A DNA stretch of 64,000 nucleotides from contig CM076999.1 in assembly GCA_039090855.1 (NCBI GenBank), positions 114,327,072 through 114,391,071 of the forward strand. Reading direction: 5' to 3'. How positions within the stretch are numbered: the first letter of the stretch is position 1; each line of letters opens with the position of its first letter. Made by a program: the position numbers and the translations under genes. This DNA is from Macrothele yani. Its lineage: Eukaryota; Arthropoda; Arachnida; Araneae; Macrothelidae. This document shows, one piece after another, positions 53,150 to 64,000 of the stretch. The notes under the pieces were generated by a model. That model made no database searches and was not told the origin of the DNA. It saw only the letters and a program-made list of their open reading frames with translations.

Positions 53150-54522
53150 CACTGCTGGCCACCCAAAATGCAACACCAAGAAAGACACGAAATAGCAAAC
53201 CCAGATTTACTGGACACATAACAACAGATAAAAAGATGAAACGATTCAGCTTACAGGCCCGTGCAACTTGCGGAACACGCAGACATCAATTGTTCGTGTG
53301 GCTGCCATTGCTGGCAATAACGGCCGCGACACGCCGCGGGATCGAACGAAAGAGGCTTTGGATGTGGGCTTGGGGTGTGTTGGTCCAGGCTACTTCCACA
53401 CGTTGCCACAGTTCATCACGGGTGGTGCTTGCCGGGCCACTCGGTTGCAGATCAGCGACCAGACGTGTTCGATGGGCGACATATCGGGAGAACAGGCGTG
53501 CCACGGCAGCACTGACACCTGGTGGGCCGTGAAGAATTGTTGCACGATGCGTGCCACATGCGGGTGGGCATTGTCCTGTTGAAACGTGGCCGCTGGCAGG
53601 TCCTGCAGGTAAGGGAGGACAACAGGCTCCAAAACGTCGGAGATGGTGCTGTTACTGTTGAGTGTACCGCCGATGTGTACCAGAGGGGAGCGGATGTCAT
53701 ACCCAATTGCGCCCCAAACCATAACGCCAAGCGACGGACCGGTATGGCAATGTATAATGCAGGCCTCATACAGTCTCTCGCCGCGGTGCCGCCACACGCG
53801 GATCCAACCATCGTGGTGTTGCGGGATTCGTCGGAGAAGACAATGTCATGCCATTCCGTAGTCCAGCTGCGGCATTCAACGACCCACTGCCGCCGTACTC
53901 GCCGGTGGTGTAACGTCAATGGTAATCGGAGCAATTGGCGCAGTGCAACAAGTCCCCGCTCCTGCAGACGACGTCGAACGGTACGTGCTGACACAGGTTG
54001 ATGCGCAACACACCCTAATTTATGCGCTAACGTTTGCAATGTGTCGGTGCGAGCCGTCAATGCTCGCCGCACAACATGCCGGTCCTCTCGTTCGGTGGTG
54101 TGCCGCGAACGCAGCAATCACTCACATCGGTCCCTCCTGCACCCACCGAATCCATGCTCGCCTCACTGTGGCTGGATGTCGACCCACACGGGCGCCGATT
54201 CGTTAAACTGCTGTTGCGATAAGCCACAATTCGTCCTCTGTCAAACTCCGTAACGTGCTGGAATGACTGCCGTATTCTGCGACGACGCACCAGGAAGCTT
54301 CCCACGGACAGGTCCGGCAGTACAACACACTTCCGCTAATTACAACCCGCCTTCTGTGCACTCTTCTTATAGTGCTTCGCGGTGGCGTGCCAGGCGCACA
54401 TGATTTGCATATGCCCTGCAATGCTAATGGTTTGCATGTCCTCTCGTGGGCGACGCATGCTGCGAATTTCAGGCCAATCGGATGCTTCCTTCTTGGTGTT
54501 GCATTTTGGGTGGCCAGCAGTG
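53150..54522 (-). mobile_element. Tc1-like element, family B, copy 1
   Basis: Inverted repeats CACTGCTGGCCACCCAAAAT on both ends, followed by GCAACACCAAGAA. TA at 54523-54524; the left TA is changed to CA. Copy 2 of this family is at 61727-63127. Confidence 0.9.
53286..54305 (-). pseudogene. Tc1-like transposase pseudogene, family B copy 1
   Basis: N-terminal helix-turn-helix FQHVTEFDRGRIVAYR (54305 block), second DNA-binding block HTTEREDRHVVRRALTARTD and LPLTLHHRRVRRQW, first catalytic region IVFSDESR (54117 block), then in another frame GVMVWGAIGYDIRSPLVHIG, second catalytic FQQDNAHPHVARIV and CSPDMSPIEHVWSLI with the Glu. At least two frameshifts (near 54230 and just after SDESR near 53830) disable it. 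Confidence 0.85.
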
Positions 54523-54889
54523 TATTTAAATAAAATTTCAGCAAATATTATAGTTATCCCTAAAGATCGGTACAAAACGCAGACATTCACTAATATTTGG
54601 CATTACTGAAAATGTTTCTGAAGAACAAACAAAAGTCTTAACTAACCCGATTGGCGCAACAAAACTAACATATCCGATTTGCGAAGTGATTATGCTACCG
54701 AGAAGGTAACAATCACGTGCTGTGAGTAGCTCGGCTGACTGTTCTTTACCCAAAGAATTGAAGTCAACAGAAATACGCATGCGCAGTCTGCTCCGGCATC
54801 AGCCTGTATGTTGGCTTCTGTGCACTGCATTTTTTCTCTGAAGATATGGCGGCGCTAGTTACGTCTCGCTGAGCCTTAACTTCTGCTCG

Positions 54890-55200
54890 TTAGGTATTCT
54901 TTGGCCATGGTGTCCTTCTTCAACATCATAACGCACGCCCTCAGAGTGCAAACACGACCAAAATGACCATTCAAGAAATGAAATGGGAGATCGTTCCACA
55001 TCCGGCCTATTTCCCAGATCTCGCCCCTTCAGACCTGTTCCGATCTCTGGGGAATGCACTCCGTGGCAGAACATTCAACTTTCGCGGCAAAACCTACACG
55101 TTTTTTTTTCAAGAATGGCATTGCAGACCTACCCAGACGTTGGGACACCATCGTGGGGGGAAGGGGGAGGGTCGGCACATAATTGTTTGATTCCGTTTTC
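54890..55200 (+). pseudogene. mariner transposase, C-terminal fragment
   Basis: LQHHNARP (second catalytic position, Asp replaced by His), then MTIQEMKWEIVPHPAYFPDL and APSDLFRSLGNALRGRTFNF, the D34D C-terminal region. Frame breaks near 55090. No terminal repeats recognised. Different in sequence from the fragment at window start. Confidence 0.8.
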
Positions 55201-55209
55201 CCTTTTGAT

Positions 55210-55740
55210 GTAATACATTCCTACAGTGCGGTGAAAAAAACGGCATTTACTTATGCATCAATCCGATACTTCATTCAAAACTGCAGTCCAAAATTTCTGG
55301 CTATTTTTTTATCCAGTTTAACATGAAGTTTTGGAAAAATAAGTTCTAAAATATGTTTGCTGAAAACTGAGCCGCGACGCCCCCGCATACTACGGGGGTT
55401 GCCGGGGCTATCAGTATGTCCCTAAAAAAAAAAAAAAAAAAAAAAAAAGGGTGGGGGAAAGGATGTCTATTATGGTTACAGACGCAGCAGGTAAGCGGGC
55501 TTCCACGATTCGTCGTCTCTGGAAGTCTGGCAAGTTACTAATTTACCCGACAGCTCCTATGAACCTTTGCTAATTACAACTTCTTTTACACTGGTATACA
55601 ACTTAGTGAATATGTAAAAGAAAAGATACAAAAATGATAATGACAGAGCTCGGTTTTGTTTTTCGGTTCTTTTTTCAGTTTTGCCTGCACGAATGACATT
55701 AACCTCTATAATGATAATGTTCACATTATTTTGCCCAACT
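55210..55740. other. unannotated spacer
   Basis: A GC-rich hairpin-like ACGCCCCCGCATACTACGGG at about 55378 is followed by a poly-A run at 55424-55448, suggesting the tail of a retroposed sequence that I cannot name. Otherwise nothing seen. Confidence 0.35.
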
Positions 55741-55748
55741 CCTGTATA

Positions 55749-56946
55749 CACTGAAGAGCAATTGAATTAGAGGCAGCTGGCGTTATGCAAATATGGCGCT
55801 GTGGGGCGGCCCTGTAAACGGAAACGACATGATGTTTGCAGCGATCCGACAATATAAGGAGTGATGCGACGGGAATCAGTAAGAGTCGGACGCAGTATGG
55901 GTAAGGCGAAGGATCTAAGCGCATTTGATCGTGGAAAACTTGTCCAGGCCCGACGAATGGGTCACACCATCTCGGAAGTCGTGCAGGCACTGGGATTTTC
56001 ACGAGCCACTGTGTCACGGGTGCACCGTGAGTACATCGAATCCGGTAAAACCATCCCTGCAAGGGCCAACTGCCGTGGACAACAGCGTGTGGATGAGCAC
56101 GGTCATCGTCGGCTAGCTCGCATTGTAATAGAGGATAGAGGGGCCACAGTGCAAGAAATCACTCAACAATTTAACGCTGGTGCACAAAAACGTGCAAGCA
56201 GCCACACCATCCAGAACCATCTCCTCGCTATGGGGTACAGAAGCCATCGTCCCACGAGGGTACCTCTGCTGACCGCACATCACAGGGTGCAAAGATTAGC
56301 ATGGGTGCGGGAACATCGCCACTGGACCCTAGACATGTGGGAAAATGTTGCCTGAACTGATGACTCGAGATTCACGTTGGTTTATGCGGATGGCAGGATA
56401 CGAGTACTGCGCAAACCATATGAAGCGATGGATCCTTCTTGCCAGCAGGGTACTCTTCAAGCTGGTGGGGGTGGCATTCTGGTCTAGGGACTGTTTACGT
56501 GAAATGAAATGGAACCCCTGGTACGTGTGACATCGTCCCTCACAGGTCAACGTTACCGGGATATCCTGGACGACCATTTGCTCCCGTTTGTGCGTCTTCA
56601 ACATCCCACTGGGGACTTCATCCTGCAACAAGACAATGCAGCTCCCGAATTGTATCCGAATGGTTGGATGAACACTCCACCGACGTGACCTCGCTTCCTT
56701 AGCCAGCTAGGTCACCTGACCTCAATCCCATCGAGCACATCGAGAGAGATGTTCGAGGCTCTGACCCCCTTCCATGAAATCTTCGTGAACTGCGGGAGCT
56801 CATCAGGGGTCGTGGATCCGTATGGCTTCCCAACGCTTCCGGTGTCTTGTCGAGTCCATGCCGAGACGAATCGCCACCGTCATCAGGACGAAAGGTGGTG
56901 CTACACGTCACTAGATTGGTATCTCTAATTCAATTGCTCTTCAGTG
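55749..56946 (+). mobile_element. Tc1-like element, family C
   Basis: Inverted repeats CACTGAAGAGCAATTGAATT at both ends (about 25 bp), TA at 55747-55748 and 56947-56948. Length 1.2 kb. Confidence 0.95.
55897..56925 (+). pseudogene. Tc1-like transposase pseudogene, family C
   Basis: Likely start MGKAKDLSAFDRGKLVQARR. Helix-turn-helix GHTISEVVQALGFSRATVSR, then HRRLARIVIEDRGATVQEIT and PLLTAHHRVQRLAWVREHRH in one frame to a TGA after NVA (56353-56355; the position is usually Trp). The same frame continues with DDSRFTL (first Asp). Later frames contain ILQQDNAAPE (second Asp) and a decayed PIEH region (GHLTSIPSS / NPIEHIER in another frame). Several stops and frameshifts. Confidence 0.85.
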
Positions 56947-56948
56947 TA

Positions 56949-57634
56949 CGCCAATGATCTACGATTCCATAATTTTTTTATTAATAAATTGCAAACGCAG
57001 AGTAACTGTTTCGATATTAGACAGATCAATGCATCCATTGATTAAATAAGTTTACCTTATCTTTTCACCGCCTTGAATCTCAGCCATACATATTGCACAC
57101 ATATCTTGAACTTCAGCATTTTCTTCCTGTTCAAAATATAGAAAAAAAAAATGCCGATCTTAGAATTACAGCTTAATTCATATACTAGTGCATATTTGAA
57201 ATTGCAAATTTGTTAAACACTATAAGAGAACGGTCATTTCAAAGTTTGCTGCTGAGTGCATGAACTCTGTTCTCACTCCAGCAATGACAGTCATTTATTT
57301 TCCACAAACATATTGCTTATTTCAAACTGTTTTGGCTTCCTAACCTTCTGAGAAAATTTATTGTTTTCTGCGAAAATATTGACAAAATGATCTGATTACA
57401 GCCAAAACGATATATTTACTCAGTCTACTCAAAACTCATAAATGAAATAGAATCGAACCACATTTGTGTGTTTTTCAAGGGATTAAGTGCAATCAAAGTG
57501 TAATTGAAAAAATATAAACAAAATCGGATACCTTTCCCTTCCTTGATGCCGGCACATTATGCTGTTGCAACCACAGTTGGAAACGGGGCAAAAATTTCGT
57601 ACCCGGAAAAATCTGCTTTGAACTGTAGTATACA
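56949..57634. other. AT-rich spacer
   Basis: No gene or repeat recognised. Confidence 0.4.
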
Positions 57635-57829
57635 TTATACTGACAAAAATCACCGGACACCCCTCCAAAAGCAAATGAACGAACCCGCTGCGTTGTTAAA
57701 ATGCGCGGTACAGCTGCAAACGGTATAAAAACAAGAAAGATGACACCGAATCATCGGGTGTAATAAGCACGTCTTTTAAATCCGTTCTGAAGCAAATTAA
57801 ATTTATCAAACTATTCAAAGTCAATGGAA

Positions 57830-59600
57830 CCGGTATGGAAAACAATAGTATCTGACGGAAGAAAGAAGTTTTTCAACCGGGTCTTTAATCCCTCAGATAT
57901 TGCTGTAAACGGAATCGTGAGCTTACGCCCTCTGGTTGCATACTTGTGCGTTAAGAAAAACATGAATTTATATGAGAAAATTTTCACACCAAAATCGCTC
58001 TCCAACACAGAAATAATTTTTCAAATCTGACTCTTAGAAACAGAGTTATCGACAAAAATAAGATGTGACTTAACGTCCCTTGGTGGGAAAACCATGCATT
58101 ATTTCAGGAAGAAAGTATTCTCGAAAGGTATATTCATATGCGCGGTATCGGTTCAAGAAATAAAAAATTTAGTCAAGTTTTCAGGAGCCCAGATTTTGCT
58201 ACAAATACATCAGAAGCAGAAATTAGCACTTATGACCCTTGGTAGCCAAACCATTCTTTACCAAACATTAGAAATTATGTGAAAAATATTTTCCATCAGG
58301 TCTTTAATGCGAAACAGGAAGAATTTTTCAAATCGGAGTTTCAGAAGCAGAAATAACGCAGAAAACGCAACTTACCTCTGTGCCCCCTACCGGAAAGTCT
58401 ATGATTTACTTGAAAATTTGGAATTTATAGGGAAAACATTTCGCATCGGAAACACTATCCAACAAAGAAGGAATTTTTCAAATCGGACTCTTAGAAGTAG
58501 AGATATTGACAAAAATAAGATATACATCTACGCCCTCTGGCGTAGAAACCATGCATTATTTCAAAAATAAAATGTTCCTAAAAGATTTGTCGACACGAGT
58601 AGTATCGGTCAACAAAATACTTTTTTTCAATCGGGATTTTAGAAGCTCATATTCTGCTGCAAATACATCAGAAGCTGATATTAAGACTTACGCCACCTGG
58701 TGGCCAAACCATTTTTTACAAAAATTAGAAATTATGTGCAGACGATTTCCCATCAGGAGCTGTATCCGGTGCAGAAAGAATTTTTCAAATCGGAGATTTA
58801 GAAGCAGAGATATAGGGGAAAAGCAATTTACCCTTACGCCCCCTAGCGAAAAGTCTATAAATTACTTGGAAATTTTGAAAATATATGAAAAAACATGTCA
58901 CACTAGAAACACTATCCAACAAAGAACGAATTTTTCAAATCGGACTCCTAGAAGTAGAGATATTGGCAAAAATAAGATATACATCTACGCCCCCTGGCGG
59001 AGAAACTGTGGAATATTTTAAGAAGAAAATGTTCCGAAAAGGTTTTTCGATTTGAGATACATCAGTCCGCGAAAGAATTTTTTCTATTGATATTTTAGAA
59101 GCTCAGATTTTATGGGAAATACATCAGAAGCAAATATTAACCCTTACACCCCCTGGTGGCAAAAGTATTCTTTACCAAAAATTTGCAATTATATGCAAAA
59201 GATATCCCATTATGAGGTGTATCCGCTGAAGAAATTTTTTCAAATCGGAGTTTTAGAAGAAGAGTTATCGGGAAAAATGCAATTTAGTTTTACGTCCCCT
59301 AGCAGAAAATCTATGCGTAATTTGAAAAAGTAACTCTATCTAAAATACTCTTCGACATAAATGAAATCAAAAGATAAAAGATTTTTTTCAATCGGATGTT
59401 TAGAAGCAAATATGTGGAATAAAACGTATTTTTGAATTCGACATCATCTGCATTTACGCCCTCTAGCGGCAAAATTGCACATCGTAAAAAAAAAAAAAAA
59501 CGAAATGGAGGATCATCATTCGCATATTTCAAGCTTCCCAATGCAAAAAGAATTTTTCAAATCGGACTAATAGTTGCAGAGATATCGTGGGTACAGACGG
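57830..59600. repeat. ~150-bp satellite with CTCF-core-like motifs, ~11 units
   Basis: Each unit has TTTTTCAAATCGGACT.TTAGAAG-like sequence, then about 50 bases later a segment of the ACGCCCCCTGGCGG type. Starts near 58010, 58160, 58320, 58470, 58625, 58780, 58935, 59085, 59235, 59385 and 59550. Every third unit is most alike (period ~460 bp: AGTAGAGATATTG.CAAAAAT near 58495 and 58950). Confidence 0.8.
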
Positions 59601-59701
59601 ATGGACAAACCGATAACATAAGCACGATCTTTTTTTACAAAAGACGTGCTAACAAGCCTGGAGCTGACCGCGAACATATCGCACTGTGAGGTTGAGTGAA
59701 A

Positions 59702-60726
59702 ATGTCGCGGCGGGAAGGAACTGATTTTGAGAAAGGAAAGATTGTTGGGTGTTATATTAGTGAGTTGTCCATAAGCGAAGCTGAGAGGCGTTTAAACATA
59801 CCCAAGTCAACTGTTTTGGATGTGCTGAATAAGTGGAAGACACATGGCGTGCCTGAAGCAGCAAAACGCACCGGCAGACCAAAGAAATTCAGTGATAGAG
59901 GTCGTCGAAGCCTCAGGAGAGTCGTTACAGCTAATCGACGGAGTACTGCACAAGACCTCAATGTACGGGTGAGTAACAATACTGGAACCTCAGTATGTAC
60001 ATGTACCATTCGCAGAGAACTTCATTCCACAGGTTACCGTGGTCGTGCGGCTGCTCATAAGCCTTTCATGTCCACTCGGAATACTACTCGTCGTTTAGCA
60101 TGGTGTAAATAACATTTATCGTGGACCGTAGACCAATGGAAACGGGTCCTATGGACTGAAGAATCCAGATACACGATCCATCAGTCCAATGTCCGTGTGT
60201 GGGTATGGTGCCAGCCGGGGAACGCTATTTTCCGCAGTGTACTGTCCCTACTGTCAAGTTTGGAGCTGGCAGTGTACTCGTGTGGGGGTGATTTTCGTGG
60301 TGTGTTCCCGGACCATTGGTTATCGTGGACAAACATGTTAACCAGCACGTCTACCTCGATATTCTGGACAATTATGCCTTACCAACTCTGTGGCAATACT
60401 ATGGAAACGAGCTTTGTTGGTATCAGGAGGATAATGCACCGAGCCATAAAGCGAGGACTGTGACAACGTGGTTTCGCGATAATTCACTATCGTGTGTAGA
60501 CTGGCCAGCACAGAACCCTGATCGTAATCCCATAGAACGCCTATGGAATGAATTAGAGCGCCGCATAAGAAGTTTGGAACCGAGACCTACTACTAAGCAA
60601 CAATTAACGGCAGTATTATGTGCTGAATGGACGCGAATACCTATCGCTGTGTTCCAAAACCTTGTCGAAAGCATGTCTCGAAGGGTCAGTGCATGCATTA
60701 AGGCCAAAGGTGGATCGACACCGTAA
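59702..60726 (+). pseudogene. Tc1-like transposase pseudogene, family D
   Basis: Start MSRREGTDFEKGKIVGCYIS. DNA-binding blocks ISEAERRLNIPKSTVLDVLN and TGRPKKFSDRGRRSLRRVV. TAA at 60110-60112 interrupts the frame, which then continues WTVDQWKRVLWTEESRYTI; the first catalytic Asp (normally SDESR) is Glu here (TEESR). A frameshift near 60230 moves coding to the frame at 60316-60726 with CWYQEDNAPSHKA (second Asp) and NPDRNPIERLWNELERRI (Glu). So one stop, one frameshift and an altered catalytic residue. Confidence 0.85.
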
Positions 60727-60989
60727 TAATATATGTCAATAATTGCTGTGTTGTGTTTCTCTTCTAGGTGTCCGGTGACTTTTGTCAATATAGTGTATAC
60801 AGTATATACATGCAGGGGTTACACAGAATAATTTGAATTTGAACACCGCCCTCAAAGATGTGACTTTTAATGCAGCTGCGTACGTTGCAACACCGAAGGT
60901 GTCCACCACTTTTTGGTTCTAAGAGCTTTGTTTAAAACCTCTAGGTCCTGTTAAGTGTATTTAAAGTGTCTTGTTGCAAAATATCTTTG

Positions 60990-61724
60990 AGAGTGATGAC
61001 TAAATGACCGACCAAACGGACTTCGAAAGGGGACTAATTGTTCGTGGCGGGCTAGTTGGTGCCTCCGTAAATACAGGATCCAGGGTAGTAGGGTTATCGA
61101 GAGTTACCGTGTTTACCGTCAAGACAGCATATCGTTTTCGTGGCAAAACCTCGTCTGCGAAAAACAAGAGCGGCTGGAAAACAACCCTGACTCATAGAGA
61201 CGGAAGAGCGCTGAAGATAATTGTTACCCGTAATAAGCAGACCACGGCGACTAAATTAATGCGGAAATGAATCTGCATCTCCAGACCCCAGCGTCATAGA
61301 AAACAGGGCGCATGGTGCTGTATAAACAAGATATTCATGGCAGAGCAGCTATTACAAAATCCCTGGTGACCCGGGTGAATGGACAACGGCAACGGCAGTG
61401 GCGCCAAGAGCATACAACGTGGACTGTCAATGTATGGAAGCGTGTAATGTGGTTGGATGAATCCACATTCCCACTATTACCAACCGCAAGACGTGTTTAC
61501 GTGTGGAGAACACCGTCAAAAGCGTACAACCCAGACTACCTGCTCCCAACAGTGCAGCATGGTGATCGGTGGTCAGTGTCATACTCTGGGCGGTCATATC
61601 ATGGATTTCATGAAGTCCTTTGAACACCTTGAAAGGACGGACGACTGGCAGGGCGTATGAAACCAGTTTGTCCGACAAAATCCAACCAATGGTTCAGGTA
61701 TTGTTTCCTGCAGGGGATGCCATC
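60990..61724 (+). pseudogene. Tc1-like transposase, family E, truncated at an insertion
   Basis: MTDQTDFERGLIVRGGLVGA and VGLSRVTVFTVKTAYRFRGK (61004-61270), then DIHGRAAITKSLVTRVNGQR, VMWLDESTFPLL (first Asp) and VYVWRTPSKAYNPDYLLPTV (61312-61560), then after a frameshift MVQVLFPAGDAIY up to 61724. The next residues should be the second catalytic DDNAP motif but family-B copy 2 begins there. The missing 3' half is not found beyond that copy. Confidence 0.85.
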
Positions 61725-61726
61725 TA

Positions 61727-63127
61727 CAATGCTGGCCACCCAAAATGCACCATCAAGAAGGACACGAGATAGCAAATCCAGATTTACCGGACACATAACA
61801 ACAAATACAAAGATGTAACGTTTGAGCTTACAGGCCCGTGCGACTTGCGGAACACGCAGACATCAATAGTTCGTGGGGCCCCCATGGCTGGCAATAACGG
61901 CCGCTACACGCCGCGGCATCGAACGAAAGAGGCTTTGGATGTGGGCTTGGGGTATGTCGGTCCAGGCTGCTTCCACACATTGCCACAGTTCATCAGGCGT
62001 AGCCGCGGGTGGTGCTTGCCGGGCAACTCGGTTGCCGATCAGGGACCAGACGTGTTCGATGGGCGACATATCGGGAGAACAGGCGGGCCACGGCAGCAGT
62101 GACACCTGGTGGGTCGCGACGAATTGTTGCACGATGCGTGCCACGTGCAGGCGCGCATTTTCCTGTTGAAACGTGGCCGCTGGCAGGTCCTGTAGGTAAG
62201 GGAGGACTACAGGCTCCAAAACGTCGGAGATGGTGCGGTTACTGTTGAGTGTACCGCCGATGTGTACCAGACGGGTGCGGGTGTCATATCCAATTGCGCC
62301 CCAAACCGTAACGCCAGGCGACGGACCGGTATGGCGATGCATAATGCAGGTGTCATACAGTCTCTACCCGCGGTGCCACCACACGCGGATCCGACCATCG
62401 TGGTGTTGCCGGAAGAAGCGGGATTCATCGAAGAAGACAATGTCGTGCCATTCCGTAGTCCAGGTGCGGCGTTCAACGGCCCACTGCCGCCGCACTCGCC
62501 GGTGGTGTAGCGTCAGTGGTAATCGGAGCAATGGGCGCCGTGCGACAAGTCCCCGCTCCTGCAGAAGATGTCGAACGGTACGTGCTGACAAAGGTTGTTG
62601 CGCAACACACCCTAATTCCTGCGCTAACGTTCGTGATGTGGCGGTGCGAGCCGTCGATGCCCGCCGCACAACATTCCGGTCCTCTCTTTCGGTGGTGTGC
62701 CGCGGCTGCGGCAATCGCTCACGTCAGTCCGTCCGTTCCTCCTGCACCCACCGAATCCATACTCGCCTCACTGTGGCTGGATGTCGTCCCACACGGGCGC
62801 CGATGTCTCGGTACGAAAAACCGCTGTCCCGATAAGCCACTATTCGTCCTCTGTCGAACTCCGAAACGTGCTGGAATGACTGTCGTATTCTGCGACGAGG
62901 CATCAGGAAGCTCCCCACGCACAGGTCCGGCAGCACAACACACTTCCACTGCTTACACCCCCGCCTTCTGTGCACCCTTCTTATAGTGCTTCTGGGTGGC
63001 ATGCCGAGCGCACATGATTTGCATAATGCTAATCGTTTGCATGTCCTTTCGCGGGCGACGCATGCTGCGAATTTCAGACCAATCGGATGCTTCCTTCTTA
63101 GTGTTGCATTTTGGCTGGCCAGCAGTG
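61727..63127 (-). mobile_element. Tc1-like element, family B, copy 2
   Basis: Inverted repeats CAATGCTGGCCACCCAAAAT (61727 on) and CACTGCTGGCCAGCCAAAAT (minus strand from 63127), TA at 61725-61726 and 63128-63129. Same family and orientation as copy 1 at 53150-54522. Confidence 0.9.
61863..62955 (-). pseudogene. Tc1-like transposase pseudogene, family B copy 2
   Basis: Start block FLMPRRRIRQSFQHVSEFDR, then DSGFSYRDIGARVGRHPATV and RRVWIRWVQE; second block REDRNVVRRASTARTATSRT to IVFFDESRFFRQHHDGRIRV (first Asp) in a second frame (62714-62364); third frame 62342-61863 GVTVWGAIGYDTRTRLVHIG, FQQENARLHVA (second catalytic Asp replaced by Glu) and CSPDMSPIEHVWSLIGNRVA. Two frameshifts or stops separate the blocks. 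Better preserved than copy 1 in the N-terminal part. Confidence 0.85.
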
Positions 63128-64000
63128 TAGATTCTAGATCGATAGTGAATTTGATAGTGGAGAATTCGGAAGATAATCGATCAGCAAAGTGATAAAGTTC
63201 GTCTTGGGTCGAGTCCCAAAAGACTAGAACATCATCAACATAACGAAGGTAAAGGATAGGGTAAACTGAAGAATTATGTAGAACTTTTTCTTCAAGGTAT
63301 TGCAGAAGCAGCTCTGCAAGAATGGGGGAGAGAGGGGAGCCCATAGGTGCACCCTCTAGTTGACGATAGATTTGATTATTGAAGGTAAAAAAAGAACGAT
63401 TGAAAACTAGTCGAAGAGCACACATGACAGCATGAACTTCCTGAACGGGTATCTGACCAAGGGAAAGGAGTTTGGTCTCGATAAGGGTGTTAACAGTAGC
63501 CACCGGAATATTAGGGAAAAAGGCAACGACATCCAGAGACGCCATAAAAACAGGGGCGCCACATGAGTTGAAACGTTTAATCCTGAAAAGGGCTTGAACA
63601 GTGCTAGATTTGGAATTACCGAGTCCGAAATAAGAGGTTTAAGGAATTTGGAAAGAGCTTTCTCAAGTGAACGAATAGGGTAACAGTGGCCTGAGACCAA
63701 AGGTCGAATAGGTTGGCCAGGTTTATGTAATTTTAATTTACTAAAGAGATTGGGGACACTATGTCCAGAAGGGGGTGGATACAAGAAGAAATACAAAGCG
63801 GAAGTGAACCTGATAGTCGAAGCCTACTTAGGGCTGAAATAATAGCTGCAAACAGGGTTATTTTGGACTTCCAGATGAGGAATATCGACAAGTGCATCAT
63901 ACATTTTAGAAAAATAATCAGTTTTATTCAAAATAACAATATGCGAAGATTTATCAGCAGAGACTGTGGATACATTAGGGTAACAACGAAGGAGATTTAA
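63128..64000 (-). pseudogene. Penelope-like element reverse transcriptase (runs off right edge)
   Basis: Minus-strand blocks: SADKSSHIVILNKTDYFSKM (about 63960-63900), LKLHKPGQPIRPLVSGHCYP (about 63740), then after a frameshift LDVVAFFPNIPVATVNTLIE, APMGSPLSPILAELLLQYLE and the catalytic YLRYVDDVLVFWDS, ending TIDLES at the Tc1 insertion (63129). ADK-start, KLHKPG, PMGSPLSP and YVDD are characteristic of Penelope-like RTs, which differ from LTR and LINE RTs. The GIY-YIG endonuclease and 3' end are missing on the other side of the Tc1 element; the N-terminus is outside the window. Confidence 0.85.

Larger units (their letters stand above)
57635..60795 (+). mobile_element. Tc1-like element, family D, enlarged by an internal satellite
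   Basis: Ends CATTATACTGACAAAAATCA (57635 on) and CACTATATTGACAAAAGTCA (minus strand from 60795), then CCGGACACC on both, with TA on both sides. At 3.16 kb it is about twice the normal Tc1 length because ~1.8 kb of tandem repeats lie between the left inverted repeat and the transposase. Confidence 0.85.

Overview
This window is eukaryotic, intergenic and almost entirely repeat-derived. It holds no rRNA and no host protein-coding gene that I can support. The repertoire is mariner (D34D), many Tc1-like (DD34E) elements, hAT, a THAP-domain (P-like) transposon, a KRBA2/Ginger-like DNA transposon, an RTE-type LINE, a Penelope-like element, tRNA-derived SINEs, two Ty3/gypsy-class LTR retrotransposons and many satellites. 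That mix, with AT-rich spacers, suggests an invertebrate animal, most likely an arthropod with a large repeat-rich genome. The species cannot be told from sequence alone.

Layout. 0-9 kb: mariner fragment, dead Tc1 element (381-1894), dead mariner (2479-3803), a 22-bp satellite with EcoRI-site units (about 3978-5016), a ~110-bp tandem array, a TTAA-flanked long-TIR element whose TIR sequence has expanded into a tandem array (7315-8419), and a 63-bp array. 9-13.8 kb: a degenerate hAT element (9021-13799) with a Tc1 element nested in its 3' end and a tRNA-like LTR in its 5' end. 15.5-23.1 kb: a very young Ty3/gypsy retrotransposon (element A: 612-bp LTRs with one difference, perfect 5-bp target duplication, a canonical -1 frameshift signal and an unexplained third ORF). 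23.2-31.5 kb: satellites, two with higher-order structure, plus a SINE. 31.8-35.7 kb: mariner remnant and an RTE LINE with a nested SINE.

36.8-52.4 kb is a nested-insertion region. Two THAP-transposon copies lie head to head. The left copy is split by a Ginger-like DNA transposon (37053-38248), a hAT element (38357-40455, itself carrying a LINE fragment and a miniature LTR retrotransposon at 39125-39705) and a second recent LTR retrotransposon (element B, 41086-49598). Element B has integrase before reverse transcriptase (Gmr1-like order) in one long gag-pol frame. 52.6-64 kb: mariner fragments, five Tc1-like elements or fragments (one holding a ~2-kb satellite with CTCF-core-like motifs), and a Penelope-like reverse transcriptase running off the right edge.

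Best candidate for an undescribed system: the miniature LTR retrotransposon at 39125-39705. Its ~150-160-bp LTRs contain a tRNA-like pol III A-box/B-box module, and its ends, primer-binding site and polypurine tract resemble those of element A, which could therefore be its autonomous partner. Boundaries were set by eye from terminal repeats and target duplications; approximate ones are stated as such.
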